Shown here: piece by piece, positions 46,079-57,541 of the stretch | Numbering within the stretch: the stretch's first letter is position 1 | Layout: every line of letters starts with the position of its first letter | Assembly (NCBI GenBank): GCA_963978545.1 | Contig: OZ021727.1 | Coordinates: 91,139,262-91,203,261, forward strand | Length of the DNA: 64,000 bases | Reading direction: 5' to 3' | Source: Linyphia triangularis | Taxonomy: Eukaryota; Arthropoda; Arachnida; Araneae; Linyphiidae | Program-made: the position numbers and the translations under genes | The notes under the pieces: model-generated | Databases searched by the model: none | What the model saw: only the letters and a program-made list of their open reading frames with translations | What the model was told of the DNA's origin: nothing

Positions 46079-46515
46079 ATAAATGGGTAACTTGAAAAGG
46101 AATAAATTGGTAATTTGTAAAGGAATAAAAAGGTAATTTATAAAAGAAAATAACTTGGGAGTTTCTACAGGAATGAACTGGGAGTTTATAAAAGAATAAA
46201 CTAGTAATTTGGAAAGGCCTACAAGGTAGTATTTAAAGGTATACATTGTTATTTTGATTTTGTGAAAGGATACATTTATGGTTTATAAGGAAGTGGATTG
46301 GTAGTTTGTAAAATAATAAATTGGTAGTTTGTAAGAAAACAAATTAGTATTTTTTATAGAAATAAATTTGTAGTTTTTATAGAAATAAATTAGTAATTTT
46401 TATAGAAATAAATTAGTAATTTTTTTAGAAATAAATTAGTAATTCTTATAGAAATAAATTGATAGTTTATTAGAGAATGAATTAAAAAAATTTATAGAAA
46501 TAAATTAGTAATTTA
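46079..46515. repeat. short degenerate tandem repeat (left part)
   Basis: Period about 22-25 bp, of the type AATAAATTAGTAATTTTTATA. It continues beyond the LTR element at 54267-54540, so the retrotransposon landed inside it. Confidence 0.85.
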
Positions 46516-46734
46516 TGTGGAGATGAGTGTACTGGCAGGGAGAAAGTGACGAGACGTTGAATTGGCTTCTTATTTTATTAAGTAGTTTGATAATGAAAGA
46601 GCATACTACGCGCGAGCATCATGCGCGGTAATTATACAGGAAGTGTTTGATTTAGAGTTTATACAGTGCTTCTGGTCCATCTCGCCAGAGGACGCTGCCA
46701 CAATGATAGGGGAGAATGACTGTTGGTTCCCACA
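46516..46734 (-). repeat. 3' LTR of the gypsy element
   Basis: TG...CA termini. Matches the LTR at 54055 except for about eight substitutions and an extra 7 bp near 46527. Confidence 0.93.
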
Positions 46735-46954
46735 ACTCGGTCATCCTGACAACTTCCTCGTCCTCGAGGACTAGTGTAGAGCTAAATACTATGATTAAAT
46801 GGTTAACTGAAATGAAAAAACATGTAAAGTAATTGAAATTAAAAGAAGAAATATATATACAGTTTGTTTAGGACACTAAAAGATTGGAACAAAAGTCCTG
46901 AAAAGTAAAATTTGTTAAGTTCAGTTTGACAGTCCAATTTGGAAAGAGTCAAAG
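46735..46954 (-). other. 3' untranslated part of the gypsy element
   Basis: Between the integrase stop and the 3' LTR. The purine-rich tract next to the LTR is weak (GAGGACGAGGAAG about 20 bp away), so a polypurine primer is not clear. Confidence 0.5.
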
Positions 46955-48640
46955 TTAATGTTCAGACCAAGGTTTCATGTGGTCTGAAGCAAATGATGTA
47001 ATACTTGGTCCTTCATGTTGACCTACTTTGGCTACCTCATATCTATCATTTCCTTTCACAACTGTCACTTTATAAGGTCCTAAGAACTTTGGTCGCAGTT
47101 TCAAGCCTGTTCCGAACTGAGTTCTCTGTATTGCCACCATATCGTTGACTTTGTAAAGGTGCGGCTTCTTTCTTTTGCGGTTAAACTTCTGACGGTTCTC
47201 CTGTTGTATTTTCAAGATGTTGTTCTTCGCTTCTTCTCTCATGTTGTCTCTGTCTTGTATGGTGGTTCTGATGTACTCATCATCAAGTATTTCTTTAATT
47301 TTCATATCTTCCTTATTCTTCATCTTTACGCCAGTCATTAGTTCAAAAGGTGTATACTTTGTGCTTCGTGAAGTAGAGCTGTTGGTAATTCTTTGGACTT
47401 CAGGAACAAATTTGTACCATTTGGTAGGGTCTTCTGCAGCAAGTTTTGCTAGAACAGGAATCAGTATAGAATGTATTCGTTCAATCTGTCCATTTCCGCG
47501 CGGAATTCCAGTTGCTAACTGGACATGCTCTATCTCCTCTTCTCGGCAGTATTCTTGGAAATTTGTTGATTGGAATGCTGATCCTCGATCGGAAATAATT
47601 CGGGATGGGTTGCCAAAAACATTTTGTTGTAATTTTAATTTATCCAATGCATCTTTTGCTGATGTAGATTTGACAGGATAAAACCATGTAAATTTAGAGA
47701 AGGAATCAACCACTGTGAATATATGATTATAATTTTTGTGAGTAGAAATAAGTGGTCCTATAAAATCGACATGAAAAGTGCTGAGAGGAATACTGTCTTT
47801 TGGTATTGGATGCAATAGACCTTCAGGCTTTCCACGTTTCCTGTTGTAGAGTATGCAATCTATGCAGTTAGATATTACTGTTTCTATTTGTTTTCTTGCC
47901 TTGGGTATGTAGTAATCACGTCTTAAGATTTCTTCGGTTTTTGCTATTGACAAATTACCTTTGTTGTGTATTTCACGGATAATTTCTTTTTGTATATCTT
48001 CGGGTACGACGAGTAGTTCTCTTCCTTTCTCGTATTTGTATAAGATTCCTTGTTTCAATAGGTAATCGTTGTGTTCACCACGTTCAGTTAAACTTTTTAT
48101 TGTTTTTATGTGATCGTCTTCGGATTGCGCTGCCTCGATCCTAGTTGTGACTTCAGCGTGAGAACGCGTTATTGCCAATACTGTGTTTCGGCTAAGAGCA
48201 TCCACATGAGGCATTTTCTTTCCTGCACGATGTATTACTTCATAATCGAATTCTTCGAGCAATAATGCCCATCTTGCTATTTTCGGAGTAAGGTCTTTCT
48301 TTTCCATCGTCTTCTGGAAAGCGGCACAATCTGTAACTATCTTAAATTTGGATCCAAGCAAATAGTTTCGGAATTTTTTCACACCTTCGATGATTGCCAA
48401 GACTTCTAGTTCATAACTACAGTACTTTTCTTGTGCAGGTGATGTCTTTTTTCTCATGTAGTAGATTGGATGTAGGTTACCACTGTCAGCTTGTTGGAGA
48501 AGTATAGCTGCTAGACCATAGGCACTTGCGTCGGTATATATTTCTAAGGGTTCCCCTTGTTTGTAGATACGTAGTACTGGTTTTTGTGATAAAAGTTCTT
48601 TCAATTTAATGAAGGCTTTTCTTTGTTGTGTGCTCCGAAT
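46955..48640 (-). pseudogene. gypsy RNase H and integrase region
   Basis: A 549-codon open frame, read after a frame change from the RT. RNase H has TDAS at residues 24-27 and ends near DALSR at 135-139. The integrase zinc region has His213, Cys247 and Cys250, but the second histidine of the usual HHCC is Asn (HNKGN instead of H...GH). The catalytic triad is Asp280 (HVDFIG), Asp339 (ISDRG) and Glu375 (GQIERIH), with the usual 35-residue Asp-Glu spacing. A C-terminal barrel-like segment contains FLGPYKV. This is the longest intact frame of the element. It lacks its own start; the first Met lies inside the RNase H leader. Confidence 0.88.
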
Positions 48641-49590
48641 TGAAATTTAGTGTTTTGTCGAAGAATGTCACTCAATGGTTTAGCTATTGCAGCATAGTTG
48701 TGTATAAATTTTCTAAAGTATCCTGAAAGACCTAGGAAACTTTGTACTTGTTTTACAGTCTTTGGTTCAGGAAATCTTTGTACGGCTAATGTTTTAGATG
48801 GTGACGGCTGAACGGTACCATTTTCTATTATATAACCTAAAAATTCTATTCTTCGTTTTAAAAATTGGCATTTCTTAAAATTAAATTCCAAACCATATTC
48901 TGAAGCTACCTTGAATACTTTTTCTAATTTCTCTAATCCCTCTTCCTCTGTCCGAGATGAGACAATAAAATCATCTACGAATAGAATAACCACAGAATCT
49001 CGTAGAAGGTCGCGGAACACGGTGTTGATGTACCTTTGAAAAATAGCGGAAGATACGCAAAGACCGTATGGAGTTTTTAAAAATTCATAATGAGAATTAC
49101 AGGTACTAAACGCAGTGTATTTCGTACTATTCTTATTTACCGGGATTTGTAAGAAACTGCTCTTCAGGTCAAGACTACTGAAAATATTTGAATCTTGCAA
49201 TTTATCAATAACATCTGGTATTAATGACAAAGGATACCTGTCCGGAACTATTTTCTTATTTCATTTTCTATAATCGCAACATAAACGATGAGATCCATCT
49301 TTTTTCCGTACTAAAACAATCGGTGAACTATACGGACTAAATGATTCTTTAATAATATTTTGCTTAAGCCAAAATTCTACTTGCTCATCAATAATTTTCT
49401 GTTCAGGAACTGGAAAACGTCTACTTCTAATACATATAGGAATTTCGTCTGTTAAAATAATATTCATTTCGATTCCCGTACTTTTAATTTTATTCGGTAT
49501 GTAACCCTCAATCAAATGAGTCAATCTTCTCTTTTTATCAAAGTCCCGAATGTGGGTTAAATCTATTTCATTTAAATGTATGGAAAAACG
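48601..49590 (-). pseudogene. gypsy reverse transcriptase, stop-interrupted
   Basis: The N-terminal part (49524 to 49264) holds SPYSSPIVLVRKKDGSHRLC, followed by an in-frame TGA at 49261-49263 directly after DYRK. The same frame continues with the palm domain: LDLKSSF with the first catalytic Asp, LKTPYGL, and FVDD at residues 84-87 of the 209-codon segment, the YXDD-box equivalent. It ends with FLGLSGYFRKFI of the connection. Two apparent one-base frame changes, near 48610-48640 and near 49575-49590, separate it from the neighbouring coding parts. Confidence 0.88.
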
Positions 49591-50221
49591 GTTTTAGATA
49601 AACAATGTTCAAATATATCTGCTTCATTAGTACTTACAACAGGGATGTTATTTGGAGTAATAAATTTATTTCCAGTCGAATCATCATTTTTATTTTCTGG
49701 GATGACTGACATATCACACGCTAATAAATCAGACTCACTTACATCATTCGTTTCGAATAGTATTGGAAGAAAAAAACCATGCTCATCTCCAACTGCGGTT
49801 GCTTTTTTATTTATGTGTACGAGTTTCTTCGGAGTATAATTTATAGCGTTTTGATACTCTTCTTGTGCCGAGAGATTTGATTTTAATTTTGTATTGGGAT
49901 ATGTTAAAATCTTTTCTGCATTTGACTCGTTTTGTTTATTATTTATGCCACTTGGAATTTGTGATGACGATTGCAGAATTTCATCAGTAGAGATAAAAGG
50001 ATGAATTTTGGGCAAGATTTGATTTACGTCTACATTTTTTATTTTGTTAGTAAAAATATCTGGAGTCTCTTTGACTTCGTGAAAGAGTTCATTAGATTGC
50101 ATGGGAAGATCTGTGCCTTGCGCGAAAGGATTGCTTTGACCTTGACATGTGCGCAGTTCTAATAAGACTTTGGGAGGAATAATTAGGTCAGCATTTAGTA
50201 CTTCACAGATAGCAGCTGTTA
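49572..50221 (-). pseudogene. gypsy protease-RT linker region
   Basis: The open frame is read from the DNA transposon junction (50221) to a stop at 49572. It begins in NADLIIPPKVLLEL, typical of the end of a retropepsin region, and continues as an acidic, poorly conserved linker. The longer frame reported from 50303 includes transposon sequence and is artificial. Confidence 0.75.
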
Positions 50222-50556
50222 GGGGTCGTTCAAATATTACGTAAGCATGGTTTTTGGTAATTTTTGAACCCCCCCCCCCCCCGTTGTCAGCAAAAATAAG
50301 CAAATCGCATACCCCCCTCTATATATACTCCCCCGCATACGGTAACCCCCCCCCCCCCCCCGCTCCTGATTTCTTTTTTTTTTTTTTTTTTTTTGTAACG
50401 TTAATAATCTAAAAAAAGTTAGGATTCAATGCAAATAATGAACTTTAACTCGCCTTAAAAGGGAAAAAAATATATATTTTTAATTTTTTTTAAATCTTAA
50501 GTTTATCACAATTTTAATGGCACATAAATGTAATTTTCATAATCAATTAAGTCTAT

Positions 50557-50932
50557 CTAGTCAGATGTTATCCAGTGTTGCTCTAGCCAGTTTTTAATGT
50601 CTGAAATTATAGGATTTCTGGCATCTGATGTTATTGCTTCATCACTTGTTTCGCACAAGGAATCTGGGCAAACTTCCTCTTCGCTTATCCACTCGGTATC
50701 TTCCATGCCTTCTACATAATTGATGACGCACATCAGTTCATTTGCTCGACGAGCAGCAATTCTCATAGGCCGAACTAGGCAGGCTCTCTGGCTATTTTCG
50801 CCATGAACAATTTTCTAATGACGAATTGTCGATTTTAGTGATGCGTGGTACAAACCACATTTCAAACAAGTCCTTGCAGACAATTGTGATTTGATGGACG
50901 GACAAAAATAGTCATATGGCATTTTCTGTAAA
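50557..50932 (-). pseudogene. zinc-finger-like ORF carried by the DNA transposon
   Basis: Starts MPYDYFCPSIKSQLSAR at 50932, just after an acceptor-like TTTACAG. It contains C-x2-C-x12-H-x4-H (CLKCGLYHASLKSTIRH, then KIVH), a C2H2 zinc-finger layout, but a TAG lies between the two histidines. The frame then runs to 50557 with MRIAARRANELMCVINY and an acidic tail ending WLEQHWITSD. The family is not recognised. It may be an accessory protein of the element or captured host sequence. One stop makes this copy defective. Confidence 0.5.
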
Positions 50933-51158
50933 TTATTCATAAATTATCTGTATTATTAAAGAAAGAAGATGTCAATTTTAACACAATTACGTATTACCAA
51001 ATCTAGTATACTATACTTATTTTAGTTTTCGCTACATTTTTCAAAATATGTAAATAGTCAAAACCAAGGTGAATATAAAAAATATAAAAAGTTCTGATAA
51101 AATATACTTAGCATAAATTTATCTTAACATATTATGAATAAATTGTTTATAATTACCT

Positions 51159-51386
51159 TTATAAAATAATCAAGGAGAAGGGATATTTTTCTAGTTGCCT
51201 TTCGCAACTCTCTTCGACTCTTTTTAACACCAACACTTCTAGTTCTTCGTCATTTTTAGAGGCATTTTTAAAATGACGCCATACCTCATTATTTATATCC
51301 TGAATATCTTTCAAGGGTTTGTTTGATGTAGACTTTTTAAAAGCTTCAAACAGCTTTTTATATAAAATTTCACGAAATGAAGACAT
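51159..51386 (-). CDS. hypothetical 75-aa ORF in the DNA transposon
   Basis: MSSFREILYKKLFEAFKKST, then INNEVWRHFKNASKNDEELE and CERQLEKYPFS. Charged and helix-prone, with no recognised domain. A donor-like AAAG|GTAATT follows the stop, and the zinc-finger ORF lies downstream on the same strand, so the two may belong to one spliced transcript. Likely TE-derived. Confidence 0.35.
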   Translation of the reverse strand: MSSFREILYKKLFEAFKKSTSNKPLKDIQDINNEVWRHFKNASKNDEELEVLVLKRVEESCERQLEKYPFSLIIL

Positions 51387-51969
51387 ATGTTTTTTTTGTT
51401 TTTTTTAAAAGCAAACAGAAAGCAGAGCAACTATATTTGCTTAATCTTCAAAAAGTTCAAGAAGGATTGCAGTGGAAAAAAAAACTTGTTCAAAACACAA
51501 CTCAATTCGGAATTTTGAACCTTAAACCAACTACTGTTCCATCTTAGGCGCCCGCCAGTCGCCAAGCGAAACAAAAACAAAAATTGTCTGTCACATAAGT
51601 TAGGATTAATGTAGGATTCACGTCTCCAAACACCCAAAAGAGGGGAATCCCCTTTATTCATTTTGAAACTGCAGTATTTTGCATCATCAATGTTTGATTG
51701 TAATTGGCTGAAGGCAGAGTACGTCACTCTTATGTGACGTAAGTTTAAATCCTTTAGATCGATTTGAATGGAAAGTCGCCTATCCTAGAACTCGGTGTAC
51801 AAAAGTGAAATTTTTTTTTTAAGTTAAAATTTTTTTTTAGAAATAAAGGGATTATTAAATGCTTACGTAAGCATCACTCATACCCCCTCCCCCCCTTGTC
51901 AGCAAAAATAAGCAAATCTCTAATCCTCTCCCCCCCCCCTAGGTGCTTACGTAATATTTGAACGGCCCC

Positions 51970-53372
51970 TTATTGTTAATTGATTTTGAGGATTTTGAGG
52001 TAGTGCAAGTTTTATTTTTGCAAGTTTTGCATCAACCTCATTTCCGAATGCACCTGTTAAGGATACTGTACCCTCGAATATTGTTGTGGCTGGTAAATAA
52101 TTAGCTTTCAAACATACGAAAGAAGTTCCACTGTCAATTAGTGTGTTAACAACGATATCATTTACCAAAACATTTTCGTAGTGTAGCTCATTAATAATTT
52201 CATTACGTTGTATAATTTTGTTTGTTTCGATTTCACACACAGGGTTATTTTCTGAATTTGAATTATTATTTCTAGGACTATTTTCGTTTCTTGACATATT
52301 CCCTTGATTATAGAATCCCCTTGTAGGTCTGTTATTTGTTTTTCGGAAGTTTTCATAAGATCCTTGTTTACCATTTCTATAATTTTGTGCGTTGTTTTCA
52401 AATGGCGGTGGGCGGAAATTAGTGTCACTTAAAGACTTGCGCTTCGAAATAAAATAAATGTCACATTCTTTAGCTAGTTCTGATGGTTTAAACCAAGCAT
52501 CACCTTGACTTACCGATATGTGGGCCTGCGTTTCTCTATTCAAAGTACTAAAAAGTTTGTCAGACACCATTAACTGGCAAAGTGATTCGAGATCTTTGAC
52601 ATTACGCAATTTGCAGTAATAATTGAAAGCTGTGGTCAATCTTGACGAAAACTGTACGTGGGATTCGTTTGCCATGCGTTGGCTTCTGTGGAACTTTAAA
52701 AGATTTTCTTGTGGTGTCGGTTGAAATTCTCGTAAAACGATAGTTTTAACTTGCTCATAGTTAGCTAATTCGTGTTCAGGAATATATAGTAAAATATTGT
52801 TGGCACGTTCACCAAGAACATTAATTAAAATCTCCGATTTGAATTCATTTGGGACTTTTTTAGTTATAAAAGCTCGTTCTAAAGATTGGAAAAATAAGTT
52901 GAAATTTTCGGGTCTAGTGGGGACTGGCATACTGAGAGTTTTGACGCTTTTTATTAAGTTTTCAATGTTCGGTGATGTTTCAGTTGGTACGTTATCGTGT
53001 ACATAATTATTTTGGTTTTCCCCTGTGTTAATTCTAACGTTTTCGAGTTCTAGCTGTTTTTCAAGTTGAGCTAATTTTATTTTTTCGACCTCTATTTTGT
53101 TTTTTTCTATCTCTGCTTTGTTTTTTTCTAACTCTTTTAATTCTTGCAACTTTCTTTCCTTTTCTAATTTATTTTTTTCTATAAGTTCTTGTGTTTTTCC
53201 ATCCTCGATTGTTGAACAAATTAAGTCTTTGATGAAATCTGGTTCGCTTGTAAAATACAGGATTTTTCTCAATAATTTCTTTCAATTTTATGATTGTGGC
53301 ACCTGTCGGTACAACTTCTCCTAACTCTGTACAAACCTGTACGAGGTCTTGTTTTTTCGTATTTTTAAACAT
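51970..53372 (-). pseudogene. gypsy gag-protease, unit 1
   Basis: Begins with MFKNTKKQDLVQVCTELGEV at 53372, then changes frame near 53265 and continues as a 441-codon frame. Features in order: a Lys/Glu-rich coiled coil (residues about 28-78), a capsid-like domain with FNLFFQSLERAF and LREFQPTPQENL, an Asn/Arg/Gly-rich basic stretch without a CCHC zinc knuckle, and a retropepsin with LIDSGTS near residue 380. It is cut by the DNA transposon at 51970. The same frame change occurs in the copies at 55493 and 58980, so it predates the duplication. Confidence 0.85.
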
Positions 53373-53525
53373 GCTTAGTATTAAAATGGTTTGATCCTAC
53401 CTGAGAATCTTGAAACTTTTCGTTGGTATGCAGCGTAGGAAGATTACTTGTTCGATGGAGTTGGCGGCAGGGTATAGGCCTTGTGGATTCTTTCGGCGGC
53501 GTAAAATAGGTATAAGGATCGCTGA

Positions 53526-53735
53526 GATGCTGGTCGTGCTGGCGACGAGGACGGCAATGATGCTGGTCGTTCTGGCTACGAGGATGGCAATGATGCTGGT
53601 CGTTCTGGCTACGAGGATGGCAATGATGCTGGTCGTTCTGGCTACGAGGAAGGTCAGGATGCTGGTCGTTCTATCTACGAGGATGGCTAGGATGCTGGTC
53701 GTGCTGGTACGATGATGGATGCTGGTCCTGCTGGC
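53526..53735. repeat. 33-bp tandem repeats in the gypsy leader
   Basis: GATGCTGGTCGTTCTGGCTA-type unit, about six copies, GC-rich, between gag and the primer site. Also at 57013-57222 and 60500-60709. The open frames of 101 and 116 codons here are by-products of the repeat. Confidence 0.9.
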
Positions 53736-54037
53736 AATTCGGCACATACACTTTCAAAATAGAAGATTGTTGATTCGGCGTGGTATTGGCCCGTTGGATG
53801 AATTGCTGATGATGTCGGAGGGAAGTTCGGTGATATAATCAAAGTTCGTTAAAGTTTAGGCAGGATGTAGGCGGTTTTATTGGCCTGTAGGTTCACAGAA
53901 ACGTTTCCGTTGGATCGATGAAGGCGGTTTTATTGGCCTGTGACTACGTTTTGGTTCTCGATGAAATGGCTTTAGTAGGCTGACGAAACTTCCTATTGTG
54001 AAAAACTTTGCTCTTTAGAAAATCGCGAGTTCGGTAC

Positions 54038-54050
54038 GGCTGAGCCCCCA
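54038..54050 (-). promoter_or_regulatory. putative tRNA primer-binding site
   Basis: The minus strand reads TGGGGGCTCAGCC four bases inside the 5' LTR. The first nine bases complement the 3' end typical of tRNA-Pro; the match then weakens. Confidence 0.55.
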
Positions 54051-54054
54051 ATTT

Positions 54055-54266
54055 TGTGGAGATGAGGCAGGGAGAAAGTGACGAGATTTTGAATTGGCCT
54101 CTTATTTTATTAAGTAGTTTGATATTGAAAGAGCATACTACGCGCGTGCATCATGCGCGGCAGTTATACAGGAAGTGTTTGATTTAGAGTTTATACAGTG
54201 CTTCTGGTCCATCTCGCCAGAGGGCGCTGCCACAATGATAGGGGAGAATGACTGTTGGTTCCCACA
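54055..54266 (-). repeat. 5' LTR of the gypsy element (unit 1)
   Basis: 212 bp, TG...CA. The minus strand has a TATA box (CTGTATAAACTC, plus 54187-54198) and a downstream AATAAA (plus 54106-54111), the expected U3-to-R order. Confidence 0.93.
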
Positions 54267-54540
54267 TTTATATTGCAATAAATTAGTAATTTATATGGGA
54301 ATTAATTAGTAATTTTTATAGAAATAAATTGCTAGTTTATAAAGGAATAAATTAGTATTTTTTATCGAAATAAATTGCTAGTTTATAAGGGAATAAATTA
54401 GTAATTTTACAGAAATAAATTGCTAGTTTACAAAGGAATAATTTGGTAATTTTAAAGTAATATTTTGTAATTTATTAAAGAATAAATAAATTTATTTAGG
54501 AATAAATTGGTAATTGGTGTTGGAATAAATGTTATTTGAA
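54267..54540. repeat. short degenerate tandem repeat (right part)
   Basis: Continuation of 46079-46515. Also carried in units 2 and 3. Confidence 0.85.
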
Positions 54541-54647
54541 AATGAAATGATCTCTAATATTAGAGATAATCTCAGCTAAAACTTGCATTTTATATACTAC
54601 ACGTGACTGTAACTTTGTAGTGTTTTTTTTTTTTATTTTTAGATAAC

Positions 54648-54760
54648 GTCCCATATAGCACACATCCTCCCAGGGATGTCCCTAGGAAGTCCCCATGTAT
54701 CTCCAGGACTCCGAATGACTTCCTAGGGACCTCCCTGGGAGGATGTGTGCTATATGGGGC
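54648..54760. mobile_element. hairpin MITE, ~113 bp (unit 1)
   Basis: Arms TCCCATATAGCACACATCC...CCCTAGGAAGTC and GACTTCCTAGGGAC...GTGCTATATGGGG pair over about 40 bp. Repeated at 58135-58247 and 61634-61746. Its GC content exceeds its surroundings. Confidence 0.8.
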
Positions 54761-55492
54761 TGATCTTGGAGATACAGATGAACAAATCCTGTAAACAAGC
54801 TCGTCTCTACGTTTGTTTAGTGTAGAAACTGAATTCCCTTAAATATAAATAAAATATGTATATAATATAACTTAAAGGGCACACCTAGTGTGACATTTTG
54901 TTAGTTTTCGAGTGAGCTGTAAGTATGATTTTTATCTATTAATAACAATGAAATCGATAATTTTATCTTTAAACATGTTTTTCTCCAAACTACATTTTTC
55001 AAATTTGCTGCAGTTGTAATTCAAAGACAAATCATGCGATCGCTATGATTATTTTTCTGCTTATTTTGTATATGTTTCTCTGTGCTCCAGTTTTTCTATT
55101 GTATGAAAAATATAATTTTGGTGGGTCAAAAATAATCAATTTTTTAACAAAAATTCGACATTTTCTTTCAAAACTCTGTCATTTTGTTAAATTCCATTTT
55201 TTTTTTCACAATCGTGGGTCATTGTATAGGCAATACCTTCTAGTTTAATATTTTTTTTTTTTCCAGCCACGGTGAAGTCCGCAATCCCTGCAGCAGTGGA
55301 GGACTTTTTTTTTTTTTTTAGTAACTTGGAAAATAGCGAATAACTCGCTGAAAATTAAATTTTTTATATGAAAATTTCAGTGTATATTTATTAATTATGT
55401 ATAAATATATCCTCAATATTTAAAAACATTTCATGCAGTAGTTTTCTTTAAAAAATTTCCCAAATATCACCTTTTTTTTTTAGGCGGTCACA

Positions 55493-56859
55493 CAAGTTTT
55501 ATTTTTGCAAGTTTTGCATCAACCTCATTTCCGAATGCACCTGTTAAGGATACTGTACCCTCGAATATTGTTGTGGCTGGTAAATAATTAGCTTTCAAAC
55601 ATACGAAAGAAGTTCCACTGTCAATTAGTGTGTTAACAACGATATCATTTACCAAAACATTTTCGTAGTGTAGCTCATTAATAATTTCATTACGTTGTAT
55701 AATTTTGTTTGTTTCGATTTCACACACAGGGTTATTTTCTGAATTTGAATTATTATTTCTAGGACTATTTTCGTTTCTTGACATATTCCTTTGATTATAG
55801 AATCCCCTTGTAGGTCTGTTATTTGTTTTTCGGAAGTTTTCATAAGATCCTTGTTTACCATTTCTATAATTTTGTGCGTTGTTTTCAAATGGCGGTGGGC
55901 GGAAATTAGTGTCACTTAAAGACTTGCGCTTCGAAATAAAATAAATGTCACATTCTTTAGCTAGTTCTGATGGTTTAAACCAAGCATCACCTTGACTTAC
56001 CGATATGTGGGCCTGCGTTTCTCTATCCAAAGTACTAAAAAGTTTGTCAGACACCATTAACTGGCAAAGTGATTCGAGATCTTTGACATTACGCAATTTG
56101 CAGTAATAATTGAAAGCTGTGGTCAATCTTGACGAAAACTGTACGTGGGATTCGTTTGCCATGCGTTGGCTTCTGTGGAACTTTAAAAGATTTTCTTGTG
56201 GTGTCGGTTGAAATTCTCGTAAAACGATAGTTTTAACTTGCTCATAGTTAGCTAATTCGTGTTCAGGAATATATAGTAAAATATTGTTGGCACGTTCACC
56301 AAGAACATTAATTAAAATCTCCGATTTGAATTCATTTGGGACTTTTTTAGTTATAAAAGCTCGTTCTAAAGATTGGAAAAATAAGTTGAAATTTTCGGGT
56401 CTAGTGGGGACTGGCATACTGAGAGTTTTGACGCTTTTTATTAAGTTTTCAATGTTCGGTGATGTTTCAGTTGGTATGTTATCGTGTACATAATTATTTT
56501 GGTTTTCCCCTGTGTTAATTCTAACGTTTTCGAGTTCTAGCTGTTTTTCAAGTTGAGCTAATTTTATTTTTTCGACCTCTATTTTGTTTTTTTCTATCTC
56601 TGCTTTGTTTTTTTCTAACTCTTTTAATTCTTGCAACTTTCTTTCCTCTTCTAATTTATTTTTTTCTATAAGTTCTTGTGTTTTTCCATCCTCGATTGTT
56701 GACCAAATTAAGTCTTTGATGAAATCTGGTTCGCTTGTAAAATACAGGATTTTTCTCAATAATTTCTTTCAATTTTATGATTGTGGCACCTGTCGGTACA
56801 ACTTCTCCTAACTCTGTACAAACCTGTACGAGGTCTTGTTTTTTCGTATTTTTAAACAT
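55493..56859 (-). pseudogene. gag copy, unit 2 (truncated in protease)
   Basis: Same order and same early frame change as unit 1. It ends after KIKL, a few dozen codons past the LIDSGTS protease motif. At protein level it differs from unit 1 at a few sites (for example IWST versus ICST, LEEE versus LEKE, TLDR versus TLNR). No pol follows, so it cannot support retrotransposition. Confidence 0.85.
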
Positions 56860-57541
56860 GCTTAGTATTAAAATGGTTTGATCCTACCTGAGAATCTTGA
56901 AACTTTTCGTTGGTATGCAGCGTAGGAAGATTACTTGTTCGATGGAGTTGGCGGCAGGGTATAGGCCTTGTGGATTCTTTCGGCGGCGTAAAATAGGTAT
57001 AAGGATCGCTGAGATGCTGGTCGTGCTGGCGACGAGGACGGCAATGATGCTGGTCGTTCTGGCTACGAGGATGGCAATGATGCTGGTCGTTCTGGCTACG
57101 AGGATGGCAATGATGCTGGTCGTTCTGGCTACGAGGAAGGTCAGGATGCTGGTCGTTCTATCTACGAGGATGGCTAGGATGCTGGTCGTGCTGGTACGAT
57201 GATGGATGCTGGTCCTGCTGGCAATTCGGCACATACACTTTCAAAATAGAAGATTGTTGATTCGGCGTGGTATTGGCCCGTTGGATGAATTGCTGATGAT
57301 GTCGGAGGGAAGTTCGGTGATATAATCAAAGTTCGTTAAAGTTTAGGCAGGATGTAGGCGGTTTTATTGGCCTGTAGGTTCACAGAAACGTTTCCGTTGG
57401 ATCGATGAAGGCGGTTTTATTGGCCTGTGACTACGTTTTGGTTCTCGATGAAATGGCTTTAGTAGGCTGACGAAACTTCCTATTGTGAAAAACTTTGCTC
57501 TTTAGAAAATCGCGAGTTCGGTACGGCTGAGCCCCCAATTT

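Larger units (their letters stand above)
50222..51969 (-). mobile_element. DNA transposon inserted in gypsy coding region
   Basis: Inverted ends GGGGTCGTTCAAATATTACG and its counterpart ending TTTGAACGGCCCC, flanked by TTA (50219-50221, 51970-51972). Direct subterminal repeats TTGTCAGCAAAAATAAGCAA lie next to poly-C tracts at about 50284 and 51896. The interior carries two minus-strand open frames but no recognised transposase. The TTA target suggests PIF/Harbinger; other superfamilies are possible. Keeping one TTA and removing the insert leaves the retrotransposon frame continuous. Confidence 0.85.
46516..54266 (-). mobile_element. Ty3/gypsy LTR retrotransposon, near full length, inactive
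   Basis: 7.75 kb on the minus strand. LTRs lie at 46516-46734 (3') and 54055-54266 (5'). TTTA target duplications flank it (46512-46515, 54267-54270). Order on the minus strand is 5' LTR, primer-binding site, repetitive leader, gag with protease, reverse transcriptase, RNase H, integrase, 3' LTR. The RT-RNaseH-integrase order defines Ty3/gypsy. No env-like frame is seen. The LTRs differ at about eight positions plus a 7-bp indel by eye, roughly 4%, so the insertion is not very recent. A DNA transposon, two apparent frameshifts and a stop disable it. Confidence 0.93.
52006..55492. repeat. 3,487-bp tandem unit 1
   Basis: Contains partial gag, leader, 5' LTR and 1.2 kb of flanking DNA. Its left part is the authentic retrotransposon. 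Its right end joins unit 2 at GGCGGTCACA|CAAGTTTT. Confidence 0.95.

Noticed and set aside
53397..53747. Open frames on both strands in the gypsy leader (also at 56884 and 60371)
   Set aside because: Both come from a 33-bp tandem repeat with a length divisible by three; they lie in the untranslated leader and have no domain.
55045..55248. 67-codon hydrophobic plus-strand frame, repeated in all tandem units
   Set aside because: It lies in the AT-rich interior of the TTAA element, and unit 3 differs by a frame-changing T run; no sign of constraint.
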